NCBI GenBank assembly: GCA_030549495.1
Contig: JAUIRK010000909.1
Location: 852,001-916,000 of the forward strand
Direction of reading: 5' to 3'
Origin: Nectonema munidae
Lineage: Eukaryota; Nematomorpha; Nectonematoida; Nectonematidae
DNA: 64,000 nucleotides
Under the pieces are notes generated by a model. It had not been told where the DNA came from. It saw only the letters and a list, made by a program, of their open reading frames with translations, and did no database searches. Positions 46,001 to 58,500 of this stretch are shown here, piece by piece; the first letter of the stretch is position 1, and each line of letters opens with the position of its first letter. The translations under genes were made by a program, and so were the position numbers.

Positions 46001-46679
46001 TTTTGAGCTGGGCATAATTTAGGCACACCCTCGATTGATATGCTTGCGTCATTTGCTAACTTGGGGATTAGTAAGGATGGAAAGTGGGTTTATGATCTAA
46101 AATAGAAGTAAGTAAGCTTTAGTAAGGTGAAAAGAAGGATCTAGTTTGCTTGTGTAAGGTTATGAATAAGTTTGGATGTTGTTTGATAAGGGTGTTGGTC
46201 GGTAGAGAATAATGGTTCTATGATATTAAGGAAGAGAGAGATGTGTCAAATAATCTTGGGGTATGATAGGAAGTTTAGTAGAGAGGAAAGAAGATCTTTA
46301 AAATGTAAATTTACTTTTTAAATGACTTTGGTTCGTTTTGATAAAAATATTGGACAGTAGAGAATAATGAGAATTTGAGTTTTAAAATGAGGGCAGCCAA
46401 ATCTGCAAAAAAAGTTAGAGTTCAGATTAAAATTATATAAGTAAGTATAACACGGGCAATGAGAGATGAACCACCTTATTATGTTGCGAGGAAGAGTAAT
46501 GTTTTTATTTAGTGGAAATTGGGATAAGGGGATAGGTATTTTGTTTGAGTAAAACCATTCCTTTGTAATTGAGTTATTTATGGATGTTTCAAAAGTGAAT
46601 AAAGAATAAAGTTGTAATGTTAAGGATGTGGATTTGGATAAAAGGTCTACCAAAAATTCTTAAAGGAGGAGGAATAGGC

Positions 46680-47200
46680 GGGGTAACAAAATTGTTTAAT
46701 TGAAATTATTGTTAATGTTACTTAATTTTTTGGTTAGGCTTATTGTTGAAAGAGGAATTTTTCTTTCAAGTTGCAAGTCCTAAATTATGTTTCGTGCGTC
46801 TGTGAAAAAGATTATGTGCTTGAATTTGGATATAAAAATGATTAAGTTATTAATAATGTGGTTGCATAATGTTAGAAGTGCTTGGGCTTCAGTTTCATAG
46901 GTGTTATTTTCTGTATGTATTTGTTGTATGAAGAAGGGAATATTTGCATTGTGATTAAAAAGGCGTAAGCAGCGGTTGCCTTGTTGGGTGATTTTGAGAC
47001 GTCAGTAAAAATTGAGAATTGGTGATGCGCATTTAAATTGCGTTGGTGTTTGATAGAGTTGAGTGCTAAGAATCTGTGATGGCATATATGAGTTGTATAT
47101 GGAGTGGCTTTCGACGGGTGAACTAGCGAGTATGCAAGGACTACTTTAATAGAAGGACCAGTATCTACTATGCTCGGATTTTTAACTTGGGTCCTACTTC
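46680..47200 (-). pseudogene. LINE RNase H domain fragment
   Basis: Reads HQFSIFTDVSKSPNKATAAY, later ETEAQALLTLCNH and IIFFTDA in nearby frames: the first Asp (FTD), the Glu (TETEA-like ETEAQAL) and the later Asp of the RNase H fold can all be placed. Upstream residues (SIVDTGPSI, VHPSKATPY) join it to the missing reverse transcriptase. Confidence 0.65.
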
Positions 47201-47389
47201 AACTTTTGTTTTTTCTTTTATTGAGTCTATTTGGATTTATATTTTTGCTCTGTACACTAAACAATTTAAATAAAGTAAGATATTTTTATATTTTAGTTTT
47301 TTAAGATTATTAAAAACTAATTTGAAGGCATAGTTATTTTTAGGAATTTCAGGATAAACACATTATAAAACAACAAAAAATATATTTAT

Positions 47390-49345
47390 TGAGTAAAATT
47401 TATTATTTGTGATGAATATAACTAGTTTTTTTCCAGAAAACTTTGATTTTCTTCTTAAGCAACCAAGTTCCTTCTCTTTATCACTTTTATCAAGAACAAA
47501 AGCTTTCAAAAGTAAGAGCAGCCCATTCCTTAGAATTTTGAGCTAGTGGACTATCAATACGCGCTAAAACTTGACTTAAATGAACTCTTCAACAGCTCAA
47601 GTTGTATTTTCAAATAACTAATAAGCTGTGCTCGTAAAATGGACAGTTGAAAATAAAGGCAATGTTAATCCATCTCTCCTTAAATAGAAAGGAAATCAGA
47701 GTTTATCACATTTTCATTTTCTTCGAATTGTTTGGAAACTTGTAGTCCAAATGTCCTGCTAAAAAATAGTTTTTTCTTTTTTTCATGTTGGTAGACTGAA
47801 TGAGATTTTCAGTGTCAAAAATAGTGAGATCTAATTCATTGTCATCAATGTAAATGTTTGAATTACAAAACGTTTCTTCATATGAACTTGGAAAAAATCA
47901 TAGTTTATCATAGAATGCAAATTTTTAATTTTAGCAACTGACGTAATATCAATCACGTCAATATAAAAATTACCTCCACTACGCTGTCTTGCTTGGCCAA
48001 AAAATTTTTCAAGCACTTCATCAGAAAAAACACCATGTAACACATAGCTGAAATTCTGACGTTTATTAAAATTCTGTAGCTTCCATGATAGTTTTTGTAG
48101 TGTTTGTTTTGATAGCTTTTGAAAACGTTTTCGATTTGAAAAGGGTGAGCAAAAAGAAATAACATCACATGTTTCTTACAGTTTTTGAAAAGTAGAGCAA
48201 TTTCCAATCCATGGGAATCTACATTCATCACGAGTGTTGGTACCACTATACCGATATTTTACATATATGAAACTAATCAGTTATTAGTTTAACAAAAATT
48301 ATAGTCCCTTCACTAATATTAAACTGATTTTTGAAAGTTGAAAGACTGCAACAGTTTTATCATGGAAAACTTGGGCACACTTTGTCTTTGCAAAGGCTTC
48401 GGATATATCGCTGTATGGGTTAATTTTGTGAGACGAATGTTATTTATTCTGTCTTCATCATAAAACTTGTATAACTCTCCATCGAGCAATATGTGATTTG
48501 CCACTTATAAGGAAACAAATTTGTTTATTTTGCTCAGTTATTCAGTTGTTCTTTATGTTTTTAAACAAATGAATGCAATCAGAAATTAGGAAAACGTGCG
48601 TATTTTAATACCATCTATAAAAACTTTGCCAGGACCACCTAACCTGTTATAAACTGTAGCATTTGTACTGCAATTATCAAAAACCCACGAAATTATACTA
48701 ACTCCAGTTTTAGTAATCACGGTTAGAGTTTGCAATAACAATTTTTCAAGTTGAAATGAGTCAAGCTTTGCAACAAGAAGTACTTGTAAAATATGTTTTG
48801 GTCCTCCATAATGACAAACTACTTCCGTCACTAAGGCGTGTGTAGCAAAGAACTGAACTCTTATTAGTGTTTTGGCCATAGCCGACAAACAACCTCCTGA
48901 ATACCTTAAAGTTTCTGTAAGTTTAACTTCATCAAAAAGAACATTAACCAAGCATTGTTGAGGTTGTAGTTTTTAAAAAAGTTTTCAAGTTGTCATCGTG
49001 AAGTCCTGAAGAAATCAGCTTTTTAATCAGTTCGATTCTAGGTAAGATTATTGACCCACTTTTCCGTATCATTTTAAACGCCGCTGATGAGATAGTAAAA
49101 AGTTCAGAGGCAAAGACGTACAAGTGAATTATTTACTCCATCAAAGTTCATCTTTTTCCTCCTCTAACAGAAATCCATTCACAATCAAAATGATTAACAC
49201 ATGCATATATTTGTTTAAGTTTCATTAAACTTGAGGGTTTATTAGGCATAGCCTCAATCCAACTCTCTCTTTGTTTCATCAAGTGGAAAAGAAAATACTT
49301 TAGTACATGGCTCGTTATTGTAGTTACTTCTGATTTTTTCGGCAC
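47390..49345 (-). mobile_element. THAP/P-element-like DNA transposon relic
   Basis: Minus strand. A THAP-type zinc-finger end (WIEAMPNKPSSLMKLKQIYA, then CVNHFDCEWISVRGGKR) precedes a P-element-type catalytic core: VLFDEVKLTETLRYSGG, VVCHYGGPKHILQVLLVAKL, FDNCSTNATVYNRLGGPGKV, and at the end HGVFSDEVLEKFFGQARQRS, GGNFYIDVIDI. This set fits transposases related to Drosophila P and THAP9. Broken into about five frames. Terminal repeats were not located, so the limits given are those of the coding remains. It lies inside the LINE above. Confidence 0.75.
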
Positions 49346-49893
49346 TGTTTTATTAAACTATTTTAAACTGTAAAAACTTAAAAATAAAAAAATGATATGC
49401 TTTTGTTTCCATTCTAATAGGAGTGTGGGTAATGTTGTCAGTTATATTAGTGTCAGCGGGAAATAGCGTTGAATGAAGGGTGGTTGATAAATATTTAATC
49501 TTGATTGCTTGAAAGAAGATAGGAGATTAATGTATTTTGTGTGTAAGTTTGACCATGGTTTTCTTAGAGTTTGGGTGAAAAAATTTTCCCAGGCTTTTTT
49601 TATACCTTTTTTGATTTCTATCTGATATTGAGAAAAAAGTAATGTTGAAGAGTTTGTTTTCCTTGGATTTTTTTTAGAGATTTACGTAATTGTTATTTAA
49701 GCCAAAAAGGGGCGTGTTGTCTTTTAGGAAGTTGGTTTGTAGGAGTAGCGGGTGAATGCTTGCTATGATGGATTTGTTAAGTTGGAGAGCCGATATTTCG
49801 AGATGGTGATGCTGTCTAGCTTAGATTAAGATTGTGAAAAAAATGCTGTCTAAAATATTTATTTGCCATAATTAGGATTTTTGAGTTTAGTAG

Positions 49894-51066
49894 TAGAGCC
49901 CTGCGCGGGTTGTAAAAAGTTGTCCGTATCCCCCGCCCCGCATTATATCAATTTGCACCCGCATTTCATCCAAATAATACAAAACTAATTAAATGTTATT
50001 TATATCCTTAACATGCTTGGAAAAAAAAATCTTAGATATACTATACTACTTTTAAATATATTATTAATTTTTTTACAAATAAGTTTTTGTCTGAAAAAAA
50101 ATTTCTTTGACAAGTTGTGTAATCTGAATAAACAAATTATTCCATCAACAATTGCAATATTTCAAATTTTGAATATAGAATCACAAAGATTAGCCCTTGG
50201 ATTTTTCAAATTTGTATAGTTTGTTTTCTCATATAAAATAATTTTACAAATTTAAGGAAGCATTAGAGTTTGCCTCTTGAACTAAGTCAATGAATCCTCC
50301 ACAACCGATCATTTCAAATAGTCTAAGATCTTTAGCTATAAAACCTACGCATGCTAGTTTATTGTTTTCTTTTTTAGCTTTCGAAATAACTTTAGCATTA
50401 TTCAAAACTGGCTTGATAACATCAGTCAGTAAAGTTTGATTAGGATATGTTTTGCACTTGTGTCTTCTAAGAATAGAAGTACCTGTTTTTGTTCCACAAT
50501 AAGCGAAAGCATACTTTACAAGCCGCAAAATCCAAATCAATGTTTTTTTCATTTACCACGATACCAAACGTCTTCCAGACCTCCGATTTCAATCCATTTA
50601 CACTTTTTATTTTATATAAGCCAGATTTCAAATGAGATGAAACTTGCTGAGATGTTAACGTTACCATTTAAAATGTGCGAAAGAAAACAAAAAAAAAAGA
50701 ATTATTGAATAATATTTTATAATGGATATTTCAAAAATGTCATTCTTATTATTTGATTTTTTTTTTCTCTTTCTTCTCTTGTACACGCATCAATAACGCT
50801 AATCAAACCTGCTCTATCTTTCTATTTCAATTACGATTTCACTTCATCACACACTATTTACTCAATGCAAATCTCTTTCCAATATACGTAACACATAGAA
50901 ATAAAAAATAAGCTATTTCCAAAAAGGCAATTATGCACTCATAAAAACTTGCATAAAAGTGAATGCGGACAACCCACAGATTGTCCGCACTATATTAATA
51001 AAAGCCGCACCCGCCCCGCAAAATTGTTGCTGTGGACAACCCACGTCCGCCCCGCGCAGAGCACTA
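49894..51066 (-). mobile_element. Internally deleted hAT transposon with perfect 8-bp target duplication
   Basis: Ends TAGAGCCCTGCGCGGG and (reversed) TAGTGCTCTGCGCGGG, flanked by TTTAGTAG on both sides (49886-49893, 51067-51074). On the minus strand are a BED-type finger (VWKTFGIVV, FAACKVC) and then LACVGFIAKDLRLFEMIGCG, the hAT segment just before the catalytic domain. The rest of the transposase is missing. GC-rich subterminal words (CCCGCCCCGC) repeat at both ends. Confidence 0.85.
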
Positions 51067-51640
51067 TTTAGTAGTGAGATTGTGAAATGTTATATATGCG
51101 TGAAGAGGCGGATGGGATGTCTGAGATGGGGCAGTTGTTAATTATACTTCTGGTTTCTTTGGAAATGATGGTTAAATCCTTGTGTGATAGGTAAATATTG
51201 ATTAGATGCAGTCGTCTCAAGGTTGGAGATTTATCGGTATCGGTTATTGTAAGATGCCAGGAATTCGAGAGGGAGCGATGTTTAATTTGTGCAAGTGATT
51301 GGGAGAAGTTGTTAGTTATGGGGTGGTTTGAGGAAGGTTGGGAATAAAGAGAACAAAAGAGTAAGGGTTTGAGGGAAAAAGAGTAAAGAAGTAGTTTGAA
51401 CTAGTTGTGATATAGTGGTGTATTGTTAATTAATAGCTTTATATGCATGCTTAGTATTCTGTTAGTGGGGGTATGTGTAAGAGTGTGTAGTCGGCTATTT
51501 GTTGTGGAATGTGAATGTATGATTCGTTTATTAATATTATGTCACAAGTGTGTGGGTGTAAGATGTAAAGGTCTCAAAGCAGTTTTTCAGTGATTTAGAT
51601 TTATGTGTAAAGTAGTTAGAATGAGTAGTAAGATAAAAAC

Positions 51641-52420
51641 GGATAACAAATTTTTCCATTTACTTTCTGTCCTATGATAAAGTTCCTAAATATTGTTTAT
51701 ACTTTTAAATATACGCCATTTGGTGCAAACTATGAAAATTAACATTCCCGTGTTCGATACATCGTTCTATCCCCAGAGAGTATACATTAAAATGACTATT
51801 TTCAACCTTTCTGAAGTAGAATTGATCATGGAACACCAAAATGTCACTGTGGACCTCCAATCTTAATTTTTTTGTATGTGGACACATATGAATATTTCAT
51901 GGAAAAACAGTGGCTATGTGGACCACGGTTGAGAACCAATTATATAGTGTTTGCACGTTAGCTTTTAATTTAAAGCATCAAAACTTTAAAATTTCAGAAT
52001 TATAAGTTTGGCTTTTCCTTGATACCATTCGTTGCATAGATATAATTCTCCAAAAACCTTTTTGAATAGGAGGAGATAGATATTTGGTCTCAATAAGTGA
52101 AATATATTTAATGATAAATTAATTCAACCATAAAATTTTTATAAAAATTGTTGTAAAATGATATAGTTTATCTTTCCTTCGTGCACTAACTAAAAAGACA
52201 GGTTTCAACCATATACCTCTATAGGAACTTCATTGTTTTGCCTACAAATTCGTTATCAGCTTGTAATCTGAATTTCATTTTTCATATACTTTATAAAATA
52301 CTATCTAAAATTTCTTATAAACATAAATGTGTTATAGTATAGCTATGAGTTAATATAAAAATAATTGGATACTTTGGTCAACGTAATACTTTTTATTAAA
52401 AAATAACATACAATTTAAAA
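51641..52420. other. Downstream flank of GHITM with duplicated block
   Basis: Contains one copy (about 51750-52330) of a block also present at about 53990-54420 in GHITM intron 5. Shared words include AACACCAAAATGTCACTGTG and GATACCATTCGTTGCATAGA. The minus-strand frame at 51705-51887 lies in this repeat and is not a gene. Confidence 0.55.
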
Positions 52421-52426
52421 TTTATT
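52421..52426 (-). promoter_or_regulatory. Poly(A) signal of GHITM
   Basis: AATAAA on the minus strand 38 nt after the GHITM stop codon. A second AATAAA lies at 52392-52397. Either could direct 3' end formation; in sequence this AT-rich, such hexamers also occur by chance. Confidence 0.5.
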
Positions 52427-52463
52427 TAAGATTCTGTAAATAAAATTTGGAATAAGATAAAAT

Positions 52464-52545
52464 TTAATTTCTTTTGTTTCCATTTCCCAAAATCATTGCC
52501 ATCCTAATGAAAATATTCATGACATCAGTGTAAATTCCTAAACTT
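52464..52545 (-). CDS. GHITM: GHITM exon 7: C-terminus and stop
   Basis: Encodes SLGIYTDVMNIFIRMAMILG and NGNKRN then a TAA stop, equivalent to the human ending (MDTLNIFMRVATMLATGGNRKK-type tail). Separated from exon 6 by a 66-nt intron. Confidence 0.95.
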
Positions 52546-55500
52546 CTAAAGAAAAAAGATAAGAATATACGAGCAAAATTAGGTAAGATAGAAATTAATA
52601 TGTAAGTTTACGCGTTAACAGGGTCATAAGAACGATTATTATAAATAGGATATTGTTTCGCCTTTTTAATGATATGTTGCGTATCGTAAAGTAGGAATAA
52701 ACTAAACAAAACCAAGCCTCCGTACACACTTATTGAATACAGAGAAGCGCCAAGCATCTTTGTTGGAGGAAAAAACATTCCAGCTATTAGAAAGAAAAGA
52801 ATATTTTAACAAATCATTAAAAGGATATATTATTTGACAGATTGGTCATAGGAGTTAGAAGACATTGTGTTTAAAAACACAAAGTATTACTTAAAAAAAA
52901 CAATGTACATTTAAGTACATATGTATATTGTATACTATGGGCGCACATCAAAGGGAGAGGGGAGGTGGGGGCTAAAGAGGGTCAAAAAAACTTTTGGCTC
53001 AAGAAATGATTCTGAATTTTCTCAATTCTTGTGATAAAGTGCTTGTGAGTACACTTTTCATATAACTTTTCTTGTTTTACGGTTCTTAGAGACAAATTCA
53101 TTTATATTAATTTCAAAAATTATAATAAAAAAAGCCCCCGCCCCAATAATTTCGAGGATGTGCACCTTACCGATTCTAAACTATATCCTGTATAAATCGA
53201 ATATTTTATTTACTCCGATTTTTTTTATATTAAAACATTTTATATGTGACTTGAACAATATATTTTTTTCTTTATCGAACCATATAGAACAGTGGTTATG
53301 AACCTTCTTTCTCATGGACCCATTTTCTCTTGTTTATTGAGAGTGAATCCCCTTATAGCTATTCGACAAAAGAAAAGCATATTCTCAGTAATGATAATTA
53401 TATATTAAAACTTATTTACAAGAGTCAAACACGGGACATATTAGAAATAACCGTTTTTAACGGCCTCATAAAGCTTCCCTTTTAGAATTAAACCGAACCG
53501 GGATGTTATATAGGAATCAATATAGATCAGGGGTCACCAAACAAGCAGGCGAAGTAAGTTTATGCGGCCCGCAAGCTAAATTTTGATATTGATAGTAGAG
53601 ATGTATCGGATGTGAAATTTTTTGTATACGCGGATGCAGATGCCGAGTCAGAATTAATTTTTTTAGCGGATGCGGATATCACGTCTGTGTAACTTTATAA
53701 TATATATAGTAAACAATATTTCTATTTATTTTAAAATTTTACATTAAAAATAGCCAGTTTCTGACAACACTGATACACCTATATCTCTAATCTCTGCTAT
53801 AATGGAGATGAGCAAGTATGTTAAAATGAAAAGATTCAAAGATCATATTCATTTAAAATTTAAATTTATCCGTTTTAAAAATTAAGGTTTATCTTTTTCC
53901 TTGTTGATCTAATCATTCATATATATTCTTTTATTTCAAAACGGTGCAAATTAGAGTAACGGTTGTATTTTCAGTAATAACAACCTTTGTTAAGTGAAAT
54001 TTCCCATAGAACACCAAAATATCACTGTGGACCTCCAGTTTTTTTTTAATTTTTTTGCCTCTAGAGCCATAAGAATATTTCATCACCTCACAGGTTCCAT
54101 GAGAACCCCGATTGAGAAAAACTGATATAGAGTGTGCATTTGGTCAACTCAAAACTCCTTGATACCATTCGTTGCATAGATATAATTTTCAAAACACCTT
54201 TTTAATTTGTATACGAGAAGATGGATAGTTTTTCTCCATGAGTGAAATAACATAAAGACTAGAAAACATAAGTGAAATAACACAAGCTTACTTGGGTTTC
54301 GATACATCATTCTATCCTCTATGCGTATACATGAAATTGACCATTTTCAAATTCAGTATATAAAGAAATACTTTTTTCTTACTGTGTACTAATTGAAACG
54401 GCAAAAAGAGGTTTGAATAAAAGGAACAGTTTTTACATAAAATAATATTTATTTGAGACAGAGTGAGTATTTCTTTTTCAAAGAATTGATCACAGGAAAC
54501 CTGTAGAACTTTTGGTACACTTTAGTTGCAGCATTGATAAATAAGTGTAAATTCAGCCAACCTATATAGAAACAAGCGTTAGAAGTGGCTGGTTCCTGAT
54601 TTATCCTTCTACATATGGTTTATAGTTTTTATATCCAAGACTGTGCTAATTTGCTACCCATTTAGCATGTAGCTTTATAAATAAATAGTTTCTAGTGTTG
54701 TTTGTTGTGTATGTGCTGACTGCAGAGTGGACAGAACGAATTGGCGTTTGTTTAGGATGGATTTTGTGGAGGTATTAACGAAGCAGGGATAATTAGTTGG
54801 TCTAAACTACACCATTCTCATCGAAAAAAATAGCAAAAATGGGTATATTAGTGATGTAGCGATCTCATTTTTAACGGTTAGCATAAGATCATAGAATTTA
54901 TAACTAGTAGAACTAACCAACGTTGTCATTTTGGAAGCATTTTTTGTTAAATTTAATTTTTCTCAATTTTCAGTAGCGTAGATAAAAATAAAGCAAATAA
55001 TATTCCATTATTAAATTTCAAATTGATAAGAAAATTTACATGAAACAAGGAAAACAAAAAAAACACACTAACAATGGAAATATTGCTCTATGGATCTTGT
55101 AGTCAAATGAGGTTTTATTTTGTCAGGTTCATAACAGTTAATTACGACACATCACTTTTTTCACACGCTAGTAAGACAAATGATAGCAATAAAGATTGTA
55201 TGCGAGATCCGATTAAAGTGTATACTATGTTAGAACAAAACCCGCGTACTATTTCTATATATACTAAGATTTTTTATTTTGAACAGCCATGTTTGCTTAC
55301 ATATTATTAAAGGCGGAAATAAATAGTGTTTTTATAAAAAAAATGTATATAAATATTTATCAATGATAATAGACGGTCTATTTTTGATGATTTTTGGACC
55401 TATGTTAAAATATATGAACTAAATATTATTTTAAAAGGTAAATAATGTTTCTAATATTAATTTGTTTTATATCAAATAGGAGGTGCTGAAAAAAGGATGA

Positions 55501-58500
55501 GGCGTGGAATAAAAAAAATTAATTTTATCCAAAGGTTACATATGATACGAAATTTTCATGTTATATATAATCATTATTGTAGCATCATTTAACTGCTTTA
55601 GAATGACTAAAATAATAGTGTTTAAGTTTAAACGTTTGTTGAAATATGTTTTCCAACAAAAGGGATACACGATCAATCAAAACTTCCAAAATGTTTTTTT
55701 TGCCTCAAAAGACACTTTATGTAATTTCATATCATTTGAAAATATTGTCTTTCAATGGAATAGAATTCAATTTTTTTCTCGATATGTTTGCTAGCAAGAA
55801 ATTGAATATAACTAAAGCTTGAATGCAAATAATTTGGACGTGTAAAAAATTTGATTTTATGAAGAGAAAAGAACACGTCAAACTTAATTAGAAATATAAA
55901 AAGCTTTACCAATAGACGCTGCAAAAACCAATCCAAAACAAATGGCTAGAGGTCCGCCCATATTTAGAAATTTCTCTGAAGGAGCACACATGGCAATTGC
56001 AGATAATCCTAAAAAAATAAATCGAGGTTAAAAATTTATCGCATAGAATAGCATACCAGAAGAAATTCCAAGGGTGTAAGTAAGCGCTCGTAACACAATA
56101 GAGCCACCTAGCGCAGATACAGGTGCAACCACAGCACCCATAACACCACAGAACAAAGCCCAAGATAATTGTTTCGAACCAATTCCAGGGGAATACGGTA
56201 TTGATTGACACAACATCGAAGAACCAATCAAAGCTGCTAAAGCACCTATAAGCGCCTAAAAATGGCATTCGAACCTGTGATGTACAGCAAATGAATCATT
56301 CAGCAAAGTATATCAAGAATATAAAATATTTTGGAAGTATTAAGAAAGAGTTTGAAGCACGTACCATAGGAGAATTCTTAGTCATCATGTTCCAAAGAGT
56401 GGGACTGCGGTAAACGGCATAAGCGGATGCTGCAGAAATTCCTAATCCGCCACCAAAATACATGTACGTATTTGCAATTCGTTGTCTTACAAACTCAGGC
56501 CAAAAGCTAAAAGAATAATAACTTTACATCTATGAATGTAGTAGTTGTTTGAATAATTTAAAAGATGTATTTTTAAAGTTTATTGTATAATGAAAATAAA
56601 AGACCAAAGTAGTGTTTTCTTAAGAAGCGTTAAAACAAAATCTAGCAATGTATTTATAATAGAGAAAAGAAAAAGTTCAAGGAAAATAGCAAATCTATTG
56701 TGTCAAAAATAAATTAAATTTAACAATTAGTGCTTGAGTACATTATGAAAATTTTTGATCCAGTTAATACTAAAAACTTTATTGTGTGTAGACTTTTTTA
56801 AAGCAAAAAAATGAATCAGTTTATTTTGAGAGCTTTCTAAATTTAAAACCAGTAAAAAACACAAAGCTTTACAATATCCATTCTTCTGATGGCTAATCTA
56901 AAATACTTTTGAATGTGAATGCATACTAACTCTAATCATACGAAAAACCATTAAAATATAAAAGACACATAGCTTCAATAAGACTTGAAAAATACATGTG
57001 AAACAAAAGATAAAATAAATAGGAAAAAAATTATGAATTTTAAAAGGACATTTAAGTAAGTAAGTTTATTAGGTCTATTAGAAAAAATTTTCGAGCAGAA
57101 ACATATGCTTATAGGCTTATTTAAATAAGAATATAGCTTCAGATGTTAAACAATTAGGTACTCTTGTTAGCAAAATTGAAAATTAGTAGAGTTACTTAAA
57201 AAAATTCGACTCTGACTGCAAACACTTTAAAGATCCGAGACACGACTGCAAAAAAATTATGAAAAAATATTTGAACCACTGTTACTTTCGACTTCGACTA
57301 AAGAAAAACCACTCCATATGCTTACAAAAATTAAATTAATTTAACTCCTAAATTTTATTGGATGCCAATTCCGACTACTTTTCCTTGAAAATCTCAGACT
57401 CTGGCTTCGCAACCCCGCTAATTATTCATTACGCATGTCTACACTCTATAGAAGGCGTCACCAAACTACGGCCCATGGATCCGGCACGAAAAATAAATTT
57501 TGATTTGCATAAATAAGTCTTACAAGAGGAGTATTTTTGAAATACATCCATGGGGAAAACATGGAAAAAACTTCATTCAACGAATTAACATATCCACCAA
57601 TTTGATGATAAAAAACAATGTTTAAACTTTTAACTTTTTCCTATTTTATTTTCAACATTTTACTGTCATTCAGTGCAGCAAATTGGTTTTATCTATATTT
57701 TAAAACACTTAAAATGAAAGTACAGTGTATACAGAAAAAACGTGCTATAAAATAGCAAAATGTATCACATGTTTGATTGGTAAATACAATATTGAGAATA
57801 CAGATTCTTCTATTTACATATTTTTCAATTATTAGATTTATATATTGATCAGTATTAGATATGTTCTCCTAACCCTTAAATTATTAGATTTACAGGAAGT
57901 CCTTGCATTTCGAGATTTGGATCAGTGTGGGTTTTTTCTATAACGCGGTTTTTTAAAAAAATTTATGATGAAATTTTTATATCTAATTTATAGTTTTTGC
58001 GCGAACCAGTCTCATTGAAACGCATTATAAATAGACCTTGAACAACGCGGTTTTGCATAGCGCGGACGTTGATCGGAACGAACTAACCGCGTTATGCAAG
58101 GACATCCTTAATTCTCATTTTTGAAATAGAAAAGCAAGCTGGGTGATATGCGGAGAAAGTGTAGCTGTTTTAAAAGGATACAATCGCCGCCGTTATTACG
58201 AAACAAAACACGCGAAACTTAGAGGAAAGATACGCTCTGAAAAATAAAAATCTTTAAAACGTAATTTAGAAAAGCTATGAAATCATTTCACAAAAAAAGT
58301 TTGTTGGAAACCAATCTGTTAATCTCACGAGTTATAAAATTTCTTACAAAAAGGAAAACCATTTAGTGGTGGTAACTTTATGAAAGATTGTATGATTGAA
58401 ACAGCCAAAGGCTTGTGTCAGGAAAAAGTTTCTATTTTTGAAAAAATCATTCTTTCTGCAAGCTGTTGTGCGAAAAACAGAAAAAAATCGAACAAACATC

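Larger units (their letters stand above)
46010..51640 (-). mobile_element. LINE relic with endonuclease, RNase H and CCHC end, twice interrupted
   Basis: Minus strand, in coding order: endonuclease remnants at 51640-51075 (CDIILINES for the QET site; ITDTDKSPTLR for the GDFN region); a linker at 49880-49400 (KKGIKKAWENFFTQTLRKPW after repair of none, read directly in pieces); RNase H at about 47030-46700 (FTDVSKSPNKATAA, ETEAQALLTL); and a C-terminal knuckle at about 46400 (FFCRFGCPHFKTQ ... LYCP). The reverse transcriptase itself is absent where a P-element-like transposon sits at 47390-49345, and a hAT derivative occupies 49894-51066. Strongly decayed. Confidence 0.7.

Noticed and set aside
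46318-46653. Independent 111-codon protein
   Set aside because: The ending CRFGCPHFKTQ ... LYCP is the Cys/His knuckle of a LINE C-terminus, downstream of the RNase H region on the same strand.
55074-55794. Plus-strand frames in GHITM intron 5
   Set aside because: No family resemblance, no nearby transposon context, AT-biased residues only.
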